This document shows, piece by piece, positions 29,446-37,681 of a DNA stretch of 64,000 nucleotides. The stretch spans positions 868,001 through 932,000 of the forward strand of contig NZ_RCWY01000001.1 in the NCBI RefSeq assembly GCF_003688625.1. Direction: 5' to 3'. Position 1 is the first letter of the stretch. Each line of letters starts with the position of its first letter. Below the pieces are notes generated by a model, which saw only the letters and a list, made by a program, of their open reading frames with translations, was not told the origin of the DNA and made no database searches. This DNA is from Sphingomonas sp. PP-CE-3A-406 (GTDB lineage Bacteria; Pseudomonadota; Alphaproteobacteria; Sphingomonadales; Sphingomonadaceae). The position numbers and the translations under genes are program-made.

Positions 29446-29475
29446 AACGGCTTCGCAGCGATGCGGGGCCGTTTT
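29446..29475 (+). terminator. Terminator after tRNA-Lys
   Basis: AACGGC (29446-29451) pairs with GCCGTT (29468-29473), an inner CGCA/TGCG helix strengthens the hairpin, and TTTTGCTTT follows. It is a good rho-independent terminator. Confidence 0.75.
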
Positions 29476-29696
29476 GCTTTGGGATTCTCCTGAGTTTCCC
29501 CTTTTTGTGCGCTTCGGCGCTGAAGGCAATGCCGCCCACAGACAGTAGCCGCTGTGTGGTCTGGCCCGCCCCGCCGTCTCTGCTCCAAGCCCAGACCGAA
29601 GCAGCGCTTTTGGTGGGAAGCAGCCCGGCTGCTTTTGGTAGAAATTGAGGGAAAGCAGCCATTGGTTGCCAACCCCCTATCACTTACGGTCAGGCG

Positions 29697-29978
29697 ATGA
29701 CGCTCTACCGCAAAGCATGGCTGTTCACGGGGTGGACGATGCTCGTGTTCGTTACTTCGCCGCTTTGGCTGTTTTGGCCGTTCATGACCTTGGGTCTCAT
29801 TGGAGCCCTGCCGGGAATGGCGTTGTGGCTAGCGCACAGCGCAGCGTTCCTGTGGCTTTTCCGGTGTCCCGAGTGCGGCACATCTCCGTTCACAACGCGG
29901 CTTGGCTCCGTCGGAATCAGCCATCCATGGCCTCGTCGTTGCTGCTCGAAATGCGGCAAAAACCTTACGACGAATTAG
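29697..29978 (+). CDS. Small membrane protein with zinc-ribbon Cys pairs
   Basis: 93 residues: two hydrophobic segments (about 8-28 and 31-55) followed by a soluble end with CPECG and CSKCGKNL. The paired CxxC motifs should bind one zinc. No family name is recognised. The ATG lies 260 bp after the tRNA-Lys gene in a region with no other good frame. Confidence 0.65.
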   Translation: MTLYRKAWLFTGWTMLVFVTSPLWLFWPFMTLGLIGALPGMALWLAHSAAFLWLFRCPECGTSPFTTRLGSVGISHPWPRRCCSKCGKNLTTN

Positions 29979-30028
29979 GTCTGCTTTGGAGAGGAAACCG
30001 GCATGTCCGGTTTGGAGCGCGCTGCGGG

Positions 30029-31003
30029 CTAGGCGCGATAGCTTGAGGCTGACCAAAATAAATTGACGCCGCGATGCCCGTAGCGGGTCAAGGGATAGAG
30101 CGCGTTTCCCGGGCCGTTGTCATTGCTTGGGCCGAACCAAAGCTCGCTGATCGCCACTCCTGCAACGCGCTGCAACGGAAGATCAATGTAAGCAACAACA
30201 GCCGATCCGGCGGCGCGGAAGCCTACTGCTTCGCCCGCAACCTCTTCGCCATTCGCCGTGCCACTCTCGTCAATTAATTCCCAGCCGTCCTCTGAGATGT
30301 CGACGCGCAATTCATGGAGCGCGCGTACTTCTTGCTCTTCCTCAAACGATGGATGTTTGTAGCCATGGATGAGGCTGGCAAGCAACGCGGCGTCTTGCCC
30401 CACGGCGTCTTTGAAGTCGCCGCCCTTTTCCCGCCAAGTCAGGTACATAGCAGCTAGGAAATTACTAACCTCTGTGACTTGTTGCTCGGGATCGTAAACG
30501 ACCTCGAGCAGCGTGACCGGCATGGCATCGAGTGCTAGCCCACTAAATCCGATCGACCATCCTTTGGCATCATCGGCATAGCCGCGCCACTGACTGAGCA
30601 CATCTGGTCGCTTCGAAAAGCACGCGATCACCGGGTGACTTTTAAGCTGCTTGGGCGACAGATAGTCATCGATACGATCGAAAAATCTTGTATCAAGTCC
30701 GTCAAGCGCCGGGCGATCTGGGACCATTTCGAGCACTGCATTGGCTGCCCGCTCAAACAGCTCGTAGCAATATCTCCATTCGCGCGGATCGTTCATCATG
30801 TTGATATCGCTGAACCGCAGCTTTCCGTGCTCCAAGATCGAGAGCAGCGTCGGGGTACTGCAATAGTGATATAGGATGGTTTCCGGTGCCGGCCTCAAAA
30901 CACGATCGTACGTGAAAGCAAATTTGGGATCTGAATTGTCCGTCAATGTCGTTTCCCGTCGTGGCGCTTTCGCCAACCAACATTGGTTCAACGTTAAATG
31001 CAA
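30029..31003 (-). CDS. DUF2971 domain protein
   Basis: Up to 324 residues. The hallmark LYHYCSTPTLLSILEHGKLRFSDINMMNDPREW (about 45-77) and the later CFSKRPDVLSQWRGYADDAKGWSIGF and FEEEQEVRAL identify DUF2971, a family often seen in accessory and defence-associated loci but without an agreed activity. The frame opens with TTG at 31003; another TTG at 30946 follows GGGAAA, so the start is unsure. It is the most convincing intact gene of the accessory region next to tRNA-Lys. Confidence 0.78.
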   Translation of the reverse strand: MHLTLNQCWLAKAPRRETTLTDNSDPKFAFTYDRVLRPAPETILYHYCSTPTLLSILEHGKLRFSDINMMNDPREWRYCYELFERAANAVLEMVPDRPALDGLDTRFFDRIDDYLSPKQLKSHPVIACFSKRPDVLSQWRGYADDAKGWSIGFSGLALDAMPVTLLEVVYDPEQQVTEVSNFLAAMYLTWREKGGDFKDAVGQDAALLASLIHGYKHPSFEEEQEVRALHELRVDISEDGWELIDESGTANGEEVAGEAVGFRAAGSAVVAYIDLPLQRVAGVAISELWFGPSNDNGPGNALYPLTRYGHRGVNLFWSASSYRA

Positions 31004-31157
31004 GCGTTGGACAAACTGGTATCGGCGTCTCGGCGGATATCGCTCAAAAACCTGTCAGTCTGCTCCCGGCCGATTTTCGATCGTCAGCGAGCATCTGAAC
31101 AAATGACCGGTTCTGGTAGGTGCCCGAGCCGTGTCGAATGTCGTCTTCTGGGCGTTA

Positions 31158-31189
31158 GCGGAATAGCCGAGATGGGAGAAAAGCGGACG
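31158..31189. repeat. Copy 1 of the GCGGAATRGCCGAG motif
   Basis: GCGGAATAGCCGAGATGGGA, then GAAAAGCGGACG, in non-coding DNA. The same pattern recurs at 33530-33562 and, truncated, at 33971-33990. I associate GCGGAACGGCCGAG...AAGCGGAC remnants with sphingomonad intergenic DNA. Confidence 0.6.
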
Positions 31190-31234
31190 TTCGACAGCGC
31201 TTCGGTCGAGGTGGCAGCTTGACCAATATTTTGG

Positions 31235-31816
31235 TCAGCAGGATGCCGAAACGGGCAAGCGTCGCCGAAGCCAGTCAGCAATTTGTAGTGCTTCAGGTGC
31301 GTCGACATGGGGAGCCAGATGGATCGTCTCGGCACCGTAGTCGAAACGAACGGTACCCCATTGTTGCTTCGTGAAAGGCACATACTCGGCTCCGTCATTG
31401 TCCTCTCCGGCCCATTGAGACATGTCTATGCGCAGATTGTCGATCATGTGGGCGCTATACCGCCACGTGCGTGCAAACGGGCCAGCACGCCTTGTGATCG
31501 TCAACTCGCCTTGATGTACCCGAATGATGTCGACGCCGACGATTTGACCTATAAGTAAAACCGTTGTTCCGGCCAACACTAGCACCAATACGACAATCCA
31601 AACTGGCGTCATCGCATCCTGATAGTGGCTGATTACCGCCTTGCTGCCACCCCAGGCCCAAAGGAGCAGCCAGATACTCAGGAATGCCGATCCAACCCAC
31701 GCCTTCCGTGCGGGGAGCCGAAGATGCTCAACGCCTTCCTTCCACTCGACACGGAATTTGAGTCGACCTGCTTCCACAACACTCGCATCCGGCCTGTTCG
31801 ACATGAGTCTCGCCAT
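31235..31816 (-). CDS. Membrane protein of unknown function, two helices plus cytosolic domain
   Basis: 193 residues. Two adjacent hydrophobic helices (about 42-62, AFLSIWLLLWAWG, and 72-95, VWIVVLVLVLAGTTVLLIG) are followed by a soluble domain with ITRRAGPFARTWRYSAHMIDNLRI and WGTVRFDYGAETIHL. The layout resembles bacterial PH-like membrane proteins, but no family is claimed. ATG 31804 is an alternative start. Confidence 0.6.
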   Translation of the reverse strand: MARLMSNRPDASVVEAGRLKFRVEWKEGVEHLRLPARKAWVGSAFLSIWLLLWAWGGSKAVISHYQDAMTPVWIVVLVLVLAGTTVLLIGQIVGVDIIRVHQGELTITRRAGPFARTWRYSAHMIDNLRIDMSQWAGEDNDGAEYVPFTKQQWGTVRFDYGAETIHLAPHVDAPEALQIADWLRRRLPVSASC

Positions 31817-32596
31817 GAGTGCTAGCTGTTAATACCGAGCGAGCGAGATACCGGCTATGTAGTCATTTGGGCGTAGGCGACGTACTGCCATATGGTTCAA
31901 TTCTGATTTAGTTGACCAGATCTCTCAGTCTGCCTGGGGTGTCACGGGGGTACATCGCGACATAGGACGTCGAGAAGCCTCGCGTTTCCGCGCGGCAGAG
32001 GCGGCTCTGGCGGAGGGGTTATACGCCGCGGCCGGGATCGCCAATCTCCGGGACCGAAGGAACGCGCACCTTCCGCTGTTGAGAAGGCAGATGGCGTTAG
32101 CGTACTTCGCTCCACGCTCGGACCTTTCCCGAAAAGGATCGGGAAATGGGAATGAAAATCGTGTTGTATCGGGCAGGTGAAGCTGCTGGACTGCCGTCTG
32201 AGCGCAGGGGTAGACCGATACGATAGTGTTTTCGCGATTTGAACTTGTCAGGGCCGACCCGCCAACCCTCTGTAGCCCAGAGACCGCCAGAACCTCTCCG
32301 CCGTGTCGTTTGCTTTAAGGATAGGGAGACTTGACTCCTGCGCTTGCGATCCGCGGCTCAATGCTTGATCGGGTCAGGATTAGATCAGCCGATGCCCGCC
32401 CGGACAGTCCACCGAATGTGAAGCCCTGTTCGGCAGCCAGCAATTGGCGCCTCTCGCGCTATAGGCGGGTGTGCGGCGTCGATAGGCTTCATACCGTGAT
32501 CGCCCGGTTGTTGCTCGGAAATTCAAAACCTTTAATTCGCGCCATAAAATTATTGGCATGGCTTGAATGTCAGAGCCGGTCATCTGATAAGCCGGT
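31817..32596. other. 780-bp stretch without a supportable gene
   Basis: No frame has a convincing start and composition. The best is a 106-codon open frame on the plus strand (31863-32180), bounded by TAG and TGA. It reads REASRFRAAEAALAEGLYA and RNAHLPLLRRQMALAYFAP but has no early start codon. It may be the remains of a gene. A 105-codon plus-strand frame from 32331 overlaps the next gene and looks random. Confidence 0.5.
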
Positions 32597-33457
32597 ATGC
32601 CAAGACCAATCAGCCCGACCATTTTCGGACGAAAAGTTTCGTATTTGAGACATTTTCCTCAGATGCAGCGAGCTTTGCGGAGAAGATACCTTCATAATCG
32701 TGCTTTTGCACAATCTCTCGGCAACGAGATGGTACTTTGCCGGATGCTTGGGCAGTATAAGATATTTGTGGATCCGAACGATTGGAGTGTATCACCGCAT
32801 ATTATCGCGGATGGTATTTGGGAGCCTCGCGTCACCGAAATTGTTATAGACACTTTGAAAAAAGGTATGACCGCGATAGATGTAGGCGCAAATCTTGGCT
32901 ATTTCTCGATGATCATGGCTGATAGATGCGGTGCTACCGGAAGAGTTGTTGCAATTGAACCTAACCCGGCAATGGCCCAGCGCATTGAGGCCACATGCAT
33001 TTTAAACGGCGTTACGGATAGAGTAACGGTGCACACTTTCCCTGTCGCAGAGCGCGACGGTCGGGATGTTACGCTAATGATCCCATTAAACCATCCGGGA
33101 GGAGCCCAACTTACCGGCGCAATCGTCGCGAATTCGATGCGCATCGAATGCAGCACACGTCGATTGGACGGCATTCCTGGTGCTCTGGAAGCAAATTTTG
33201 TCAAAATCGACGCGGAAGGTTTTGAGGAGGCAATTTGGCAAGGCATGCGCCGGATGGTTGACGGCCAACATCTTCGTACCATGGTTGTCGAGTTTTCTCC
33301 TTCTGTGTACGCCGACGCCGGGCAATTTATCGATGAGATTACCAAAGCCGGCTTTGCAATTCATGACATCGAACACGGAATCGGCCGCCAGCCCATTGGG
33401 CGAGACGCTCTTATGAACGGTGAAGAACCCTTACGAATGCTCCTGCTTCGACGTTAG
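32597..33457 (+). CDS. FkbM-family SAM-dependent methyltransferase
   Basis: 286 residues. The SAM-binding motif I is AIDVGANLGYFSMIMAD, followed by VVAIEPNPAM (acidic loop) and the FkbM signature FVKIDAEGFEEAIWQG. The family O-methylates sugars, polyketides or glycolipids. The gene is distinctly more AT-rich than its surroundings, with frequent TTT, ATT and TTA codons, which points to horizontal transfer. It stands alone, with no glycosyltransferase or capsule gene adjacent. Confidence 0.88.
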   Translation: MPRPISPTIFGRKVSYLRHFPQMQRALRRRYLHNRAFAQSLGNEMVLCRMLGQYKIFVDPNDWSVSPHIIADGIWEPRVTEIVIDTLKKGMTAIDVGANLGYFSMIMADRCGATGRVVAIEPNPAMAQRIEATCILNGVTDRVTVHTFPVAERDGRDVTLMIPLNHPGGAQLTGAIVANSMRIECSTRRLDGIPGALEANFVKIDAEGFEEAIWQGMRRMVDGQHLRTMVVEFSPSVYADAGQFIDEITKAGFAIHDIEHGIGRQPIGRDALMNGEEPLRMLLLRR

Positions 33458-33529
33458 ATTTGGCAACGTCGGCTGTGTTCGCTCTAGTGCGCGAAAGAAA
33501 TAGCTGCCAACGACGTAATCTATGTGATA

Positions 33530-33562
33530 GCGGAATGGCCGAGTTGGGAAAGAAAGCGGACG
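33530..33562. repeat. Copy 2 of the GCGGAATGGCCGAG motif
   Basis: GCGGAATGGCCGAGTTGGGA, then AAGAAAGCGGACG. It is preceded by GATA as in the third copy (GATATCGGAATGG), which suggests a longer shared element. Confidence 0.6.
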
Positions 33563-33970
33563 GGCAGCTGGCGGGACAATGCGCTGGTAAGCGGGCGCCG
33601 TGGCTTACCGACTTGTGAGCAGCCGTTTCTTAAACAACGCGTCCGGAGCCTTGGCCGCTTCGACCCTGATACGACGATTTAACACCCTACCCTCAACGGA
33701 CCACCTAATAGAAGCAGCCCGACCAGCACTTCTAAGAAATCCGGCAACTAGCCAGCCAGAAGTGCTGCTGCATAGATCAGCGCAAATAACGCGAACCATG
33801 TGAATGCTGTGGCACCAACGAGGAGTAGCGGTGTTCTGCCTTGATAGTGTTGGTGTGCAAAGCGCCAAAACGCCGCCTTAATACTGCACCCATCTCTATT
33901 TCCGGCTAACCGTAACGTCGAATTTGCCAAAGCGCCACCTGCGCTGCGATCATCAACAATTGGGCGATAT

Positions 33971-33990
33971 CGGAATGGCCGAGATGGGAA
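33971..33990. repeat. Copy 3 (truncated) of the GCGGAATGGCCGAG motif
   Basis: CGGAATGGCCGAGATGGGAA with the GCGGACG end missing. All three copies face the same way within 2.8 kb. Confidence 0.55.
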
Positions 33991-34042
33991 GCAGGATGGC
34001 GATTTAAAATTTTTCGCAAAAAGAGAGGCCGCATTAGCTGAT

Positions 34043-35215
34043 TCATTGATTATTGCGCCACTCTTTGACGGCAGATGAAAGCGAGCCTCCAAGGAAGCGC
34101 ACATGACCGCTCGCCGCTTTCAAGAAAAGCGGATCTTTTACAGCCATTCGCAATACAGCCCTCTCAGGCAAGAAAGCGCGATTATCTGGCTGTAGTAATT
34201 GGAACAGGCCCGAAGCCGGAGGCTCGGTAAGAATCATAGTTGCAAAATCGATACCTAGTTGCTTAGTATCCTTCATGCACAGCAACGCATTTAATCTTGC
34301 CTGTCGAATTTGCGCGGCATTCTCCGCCGAGAATAGAGCCGGATTTAATGAGTCCACGATAGCTTTAGCTTCTTTTTCTCTGCCCACTCCATGCAAGGCG
34401 CAGGCTTGAATCCAAGAAAATTGGGCTTCGCTACCGGGCAATTTGATACTTATGATATCTTGAGGATTGATTTTTAAAAAATCATCTAGAGACTTTGTTA
34501 TGGTTTCCAAAGCCAGATTATAATTTCCGCTTCTTGCCAGATATTGCGATAGCGTCACTTGGTAATTTATGCGTGCATCTGGGGGAGTTTTGTCATCTTT
34601 AATATGTTGATGGAGTATATTGAGAACTTCGGCAAAATCACCATCCTCGAACAATATGCTTACCAGTCTTATATTTAGCACCATTCGATCATATTGACCA
34701 TCTAACGTCGTCGGCGTCGATTGAATCTGCTGAGTCAGCATAGTTACGGCGTCTTTTCGGCGGCCGGACTGGTTAAGCACACGTGCATATTGAAGCTTAG
34801 CGGCTTGCAGCGCGCCCGAGTTTTCTTCCGTTTGACCCCTTAGGTCAGCATTTGGCAATCCGATGTCTGCCGCCGCTTTTGCGCGCAGTAGGACCTTGTC
34901 GCGAAGCACTACAAGATCTGACCCGGCCCATGTGAGCAAAGCAGGCCAACTAAAACTCAATCGTTCATCCGCGAGCACCGCAAGAGCGTCGCTGGGATTT
35001 TCAATGCGACGAACGAGTAAGACTTCGTCAGCCGAAACGCGGAGCGTTATAAGCGCCGAATCTCCAACAATGTGAAACTCGGCCTCACCAGCCTTATCGC
35101 CCCACTTAACAGGGGTATGCACAAACGGTTCTGAAGGTACTACTTGCTGAGCCGACGCATTCGTGAGGGGAATCAGGTTGAGAGCCAACATGAACCCAAT
35201 CATTCGGAACCTCAT
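34043..35215 (-). CDS. Exported TPR-like helical repeat protein, unknown function
   Basis: 390 residues from ATG 35215, which starts a good signal peptide (MRFRMIGFMLALNLIPLTNASAQ). After an N-terminal beta-like region, residues about 120-330 are built from paired helices of tetratricopeptide character (AKLQYARVLNQSGRRKDAV, LVSILFEDGDFAEVLNILHQH, LSQYLARSGNYNLALETI). The gene is AT-rich relative to the window. It has no obvious partner nearby. A scaffold or secretion role is only a guess. Confidence 0.7.
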   Translation of the reverse strand: MRFRMIGFMLALNLIPLTNASAQQVVPSEPFVHTPVKWGDKAGEAEFHIVGDSALITLRVSADEVLLVRRIENPSDALAVLADERLSFSWPALLTWAGSDLVVLRDKVLLRAKAAADIGLPNADLRGQTEENSGALQAAKLQYARVLNQSGRRKDAVTMLTQQIQSTPTTLDGQYDRMVLNIRLVSILFEDGDFAEVLNILHQHIKDDKTPPDARINYQVTLSQYLARSGNYNLALETITKSLDDFLKINPQDIISIKLPGSEAQFSWIQACALHGVGREKEAKAIVDSLNPALFSAENAAQIRQARLNALLCMKDTKQLGIDFATMILTEPPASGLFQLLQPDNRAFLPERAVLRMAVKDPLFLKAASGHVRFLGGSLSSAVKEWRNNQ

Positions 35216-35519
35216 AGACGATCGATAACCGCTTCCCATCTAATTAACCCTATTGTTATTTGCGAATCCAAATCTACTTAGTTAGATGGTATCCGCAGGT
35301 CGTTCGGTTTGCTATGGTCGCCTCGAGCATCATAATTTTCGCTGACAGCAAAATATTAATGTGAAACAGCTCGGACGCCCGATCGGTTTGTCATGTTACC
35401 ACGCTGAACGAACGGCTGATCCTAGGCAAGGGTCACATCGCTGTGAAAGGCAGCAAATGGCAAAACTGCCTGACGGCATGGGTCTTCAAAGACCCACTAT
35501 CGGCCATCCAACGTACCCC

Positions 35520-35903
35520 GCCCGTCTCCCAACATCGGCGGCGCGGCCCGCCAACGACAAGCGGCTCGATGGCGACAATCCGTTCGGCGACACGCTGTTC
35601 ACCGAGCGCAACTGGCAGATCCTCGACGAACTGAAGCGCGTCGCAGCGGAGATTAACGAGACGCCGGCGCGCGTCGCGCTGTCCTGGGTGGTCGGGCAGC
35701 CCGGCGTCGCATCGACGCTGATGGGCGTGAGCCGGACGGAGCAGGTAACCGACAATGTCGCCGCACTCGGCCTCACGCTGCCACCCGAGCACCGTGCTGC
35801 GCTCGATGCGGTGAGCGGTGGCAACCTGCCGTTTCTCGACGGCCTGTTCGCCCCTGCCGTGCGCAACCGGGTCGTCTTCGGCGGCGGCGATGTCCGAAGC
35901 TGA
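35520..35903 (+). pseudogene. Aldo/keto reductase, C-terminal remnant
   Basis: The frame encodes the last ~115 residues of an AKR: ERNWQILDELKRVAAEINE, then TPARVALSWVVGQPGVASTL, GVSRTEQVTDNVAALGL and a PPEHRAALDAVSG end, the standard C-terminal helices of the family. The N-terminal two thirds, with the catalytic Asp/Tyr/Lys/His, are missing, and the preceding sequence is unrelated. GC content returns to the high level here, so this may mark the right edge of the inserted DNA. Confidence 0.8.
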
Positions 35904-36079
35904 AACGTCATCCTGGAGCCGGCAGTCCGAGACGAGATCTGCGCCCGGTCGGCTCCAATCAGCAACCGCGTCCTCTGGCGCGTTACTTCAAGGTGCTACG
36001 ATGGCACTACGGTAAGGGTTTCGCGGAGCGGGACAGGCCCAGAATATCGCAAGACGAGCTTGAACACGGCCGATCCCCG

Positions 36080-37681
36080 TCAGGCCGCCCCGTCCTCGAC
36101 ATACTGGAAAAACCGGAAATCGGCGGGGCGTGCGGTCCCGGCGAGATCCTGGCAGGCCATGCCGACAAAAGTTCCGGTGAAGTTCGGCAGACCGGGCAGC
36201 GTCGCCTCGTCCGACAGGAGGCTGGCATCGAATGTCTCCGGCAGCCACCGCCAATCGGCGGCGCCCATTGCCCGAAAGCCGAAGTTCAGCCGTTCTCGAT
36301 CGACGCTCGCACGGAGTTCGATCGGTCCGGGCGGAAGCGCCACGGGCGACGTCAACGTACTTTGTCCCTCGCCGATCGGCAGGACGGACAGGATCTGAAG
36401 CTGACGCTCGCCCGCATCGCCCGCGGTGACATGCAGAAAGAGGTATTTGCTGCTGTTGTAATAGCAGATCAGCCCCGCCGCCTGCTGGAAATGCTCCGGA
36501 TCGAAGTCCATCAGCGTGCGGACGTCGTAACGGAACGCCTGCGGTCGGCGCGCGACCAATGCCTGATGGAAGTGACTGCCGATCGTCTCGCGACCGAACA
36601 GGCGCAGATGGCCGGGTCGCTCGGTCAGGCTGAAGAGATAGTCGGGGTACGGCGTGCGAAGCCATTGAAACGACTGCGGCAGCACCGGCAAATCGAAAAC
36701 GTCCAGTGCGCGAACGGGAGTTTCGACGACCGTATCGGCGAGCGGCTCGGCACTGCGCAGCCAGCCATCGTCGTCCCAGCGCATCGGCCGGATCGCAGTC
36801 TCGCGCCCCAGCACGCACCGGTCGCTGTCGGGCAGCGGCCGGCCGCAAAGATACGCCATCCACGTCTGTCCATCGGCGGTTTCGACGAGATCACCGTGGC
36901 CAAGCCGTTGCAGCGGCGCGTCCGGGCTGTCGCGGGCGGTCAGGACGGGGCCATCGGGATGTACCGCATAAGGCCCGAAAAGATTACGCGAGCGCGCCAT
37001 CACGACGGCGTGTCCGCGCCCCGTGCCGCCTTCTGCGACCAGTAGGTGATACCAGCCGTCGCTCTTGTAGAGATGTGGGCCTTCGGTAAAACCGAGCGCG
37101 GTCCCTTCGAAGATCATGCGGCGATCGCCGATCAGGCGGCCCGCTGCGAGATCCATCTCCTGCGCGACGATACCCGCGAACCGCTGGCGATCGGGGCGGT
37201 GATCCCACAGCATGTTGAGCAACCAGCTACGGCCGTCGTCGTCATGAAACAGCGCGGGATCGAATCCGCTGCTGTTCAAATGCACGGGATCGGACCAGTC
37301 GCCGTCGATCCGATCACTCCAGACCCAGTAATTATGAAAATCACGGAGCGAGGCGCCCTTCGCTCCGTCGACGGTAGTGCGGCCGTAGCGCTTCACATCG
37401 GTGTAGATCAGATGGAAGCGGCCATCCTTGTAGCTGATGTCGGGCGCCCAGACGCCGCAGGAATCGGGATCGCCGCGCATGTCGAGTTGCGCCGGCCGCG
37501 ACAGTGGCCGACCGCTTAACTGCCAGTCCGTCAGGTTGCGGCTGTGATGGATCTGTACGCCCGGAAACCATTCGAACGTGGACGTGGCGATATAATAATC
37601 GTCGCCGACGCGCACGATCGAGGGATCGGGGTTGAACCCGCGCAGGATGGGGTTGGCCGGTGTCATACGATGTGAAGTCAT
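36080..37681 (-). CDS. Glycoside hydrolase family 43, beta-xylosidase type, cytoplasmic
   Basis: 533 residues with no signal peptide. The five-bladed propeller domain begins NPILRGFNPDPSIVRVGDDYYIATSTFEW, with the catalytic base D19 in NPDPS. GVWAPDISYKDG holds the pKa-modulating Asp and GFTEGPHLYKSDGWYHL the acid Glu. A C-terminal beta-sandwich (about 330-530) is typical of XynB-type enzymes that split xylo-oligosaccharides. The start overlaps the stop of the MFS gene (ATGA), so imported oligosaccharides are probably hydrolysed in the cytosol by the same operon. Confidence 0.92.
   Translation of the reverse strand: MTSHRMTPANPILRGFNPDPSIVRVGDDYYIATSTFEWFPGVQIHHSRNLTDWQLSGRPLSRPAQLDMRGDPDSCGVWAPDISYKDGRFHLIYTDVKRYGRTTVDGAKGASLRDFHNYWVWSDRIDGDWSDPVHLNSSGFDPALFHDDDGRSWLLNMLWDHRPDRQRFAGIVAQEMDLAAGRLIGDRRMIFEGTALGFTEGPHLYKSDGWYHLLVAEGGTGRGHAVVMARSRNLFGPYAVHPDGPVLTARDSPDAPLQRLGHGDLVETADGQTWMAYLCGRPLPDSDRCVLGRETAIRPMRWDDDGWLRSAEPLADTVVETPVRALDVFDLPVLPQSFQWLRTPYPDYLFSLTERPGHLRLFGRETIGSHFHQALVARRPQAFRYDVRTLMDFDPEHFQQAAGLICYYNSSKYLFLHVTAGDAGERQLQILSVLPIGEGQSTLTSPVALPPGPIELRASVDRERLNFGFRAMGAADWRWLPETFDASLLSDEATLPGLPNFTGTFVGMACQDLAGTARPADFRFFQYVEDGAA

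Larger units (their letters stand above)
33458..34042. other. 585-bp gap with repeat motifs and a possible gene fragment
   Basis: It holds two copies of the GCGGAATGGCCGAG motif. On the minus strand near 33748-33890 a frame encodes a membrane-like tail (FWRFAHQHYQGRTPLLLVG, then FTWFALFALIYAAALLAG). That tail has no usable start: upstream the same frame runs through the repeat motif. It looks like the surviving 3' end of a decayed membrane-protein gene. Confidence 0.45.

Noticed and set aside
32331..32648. 105-codon plus-strand frame before the FkbM methyltransferase
   Set aside because: No ribosome site or homology, and it overlaps the methyltransferase start.
33600..33803. 67-codon plus-strand frame in the 33.5-34.0 kb gap
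   Set aside because: Low-complexity, flanked by repeat debris, and antisense to the membrane-like tail that looks more protein-like.
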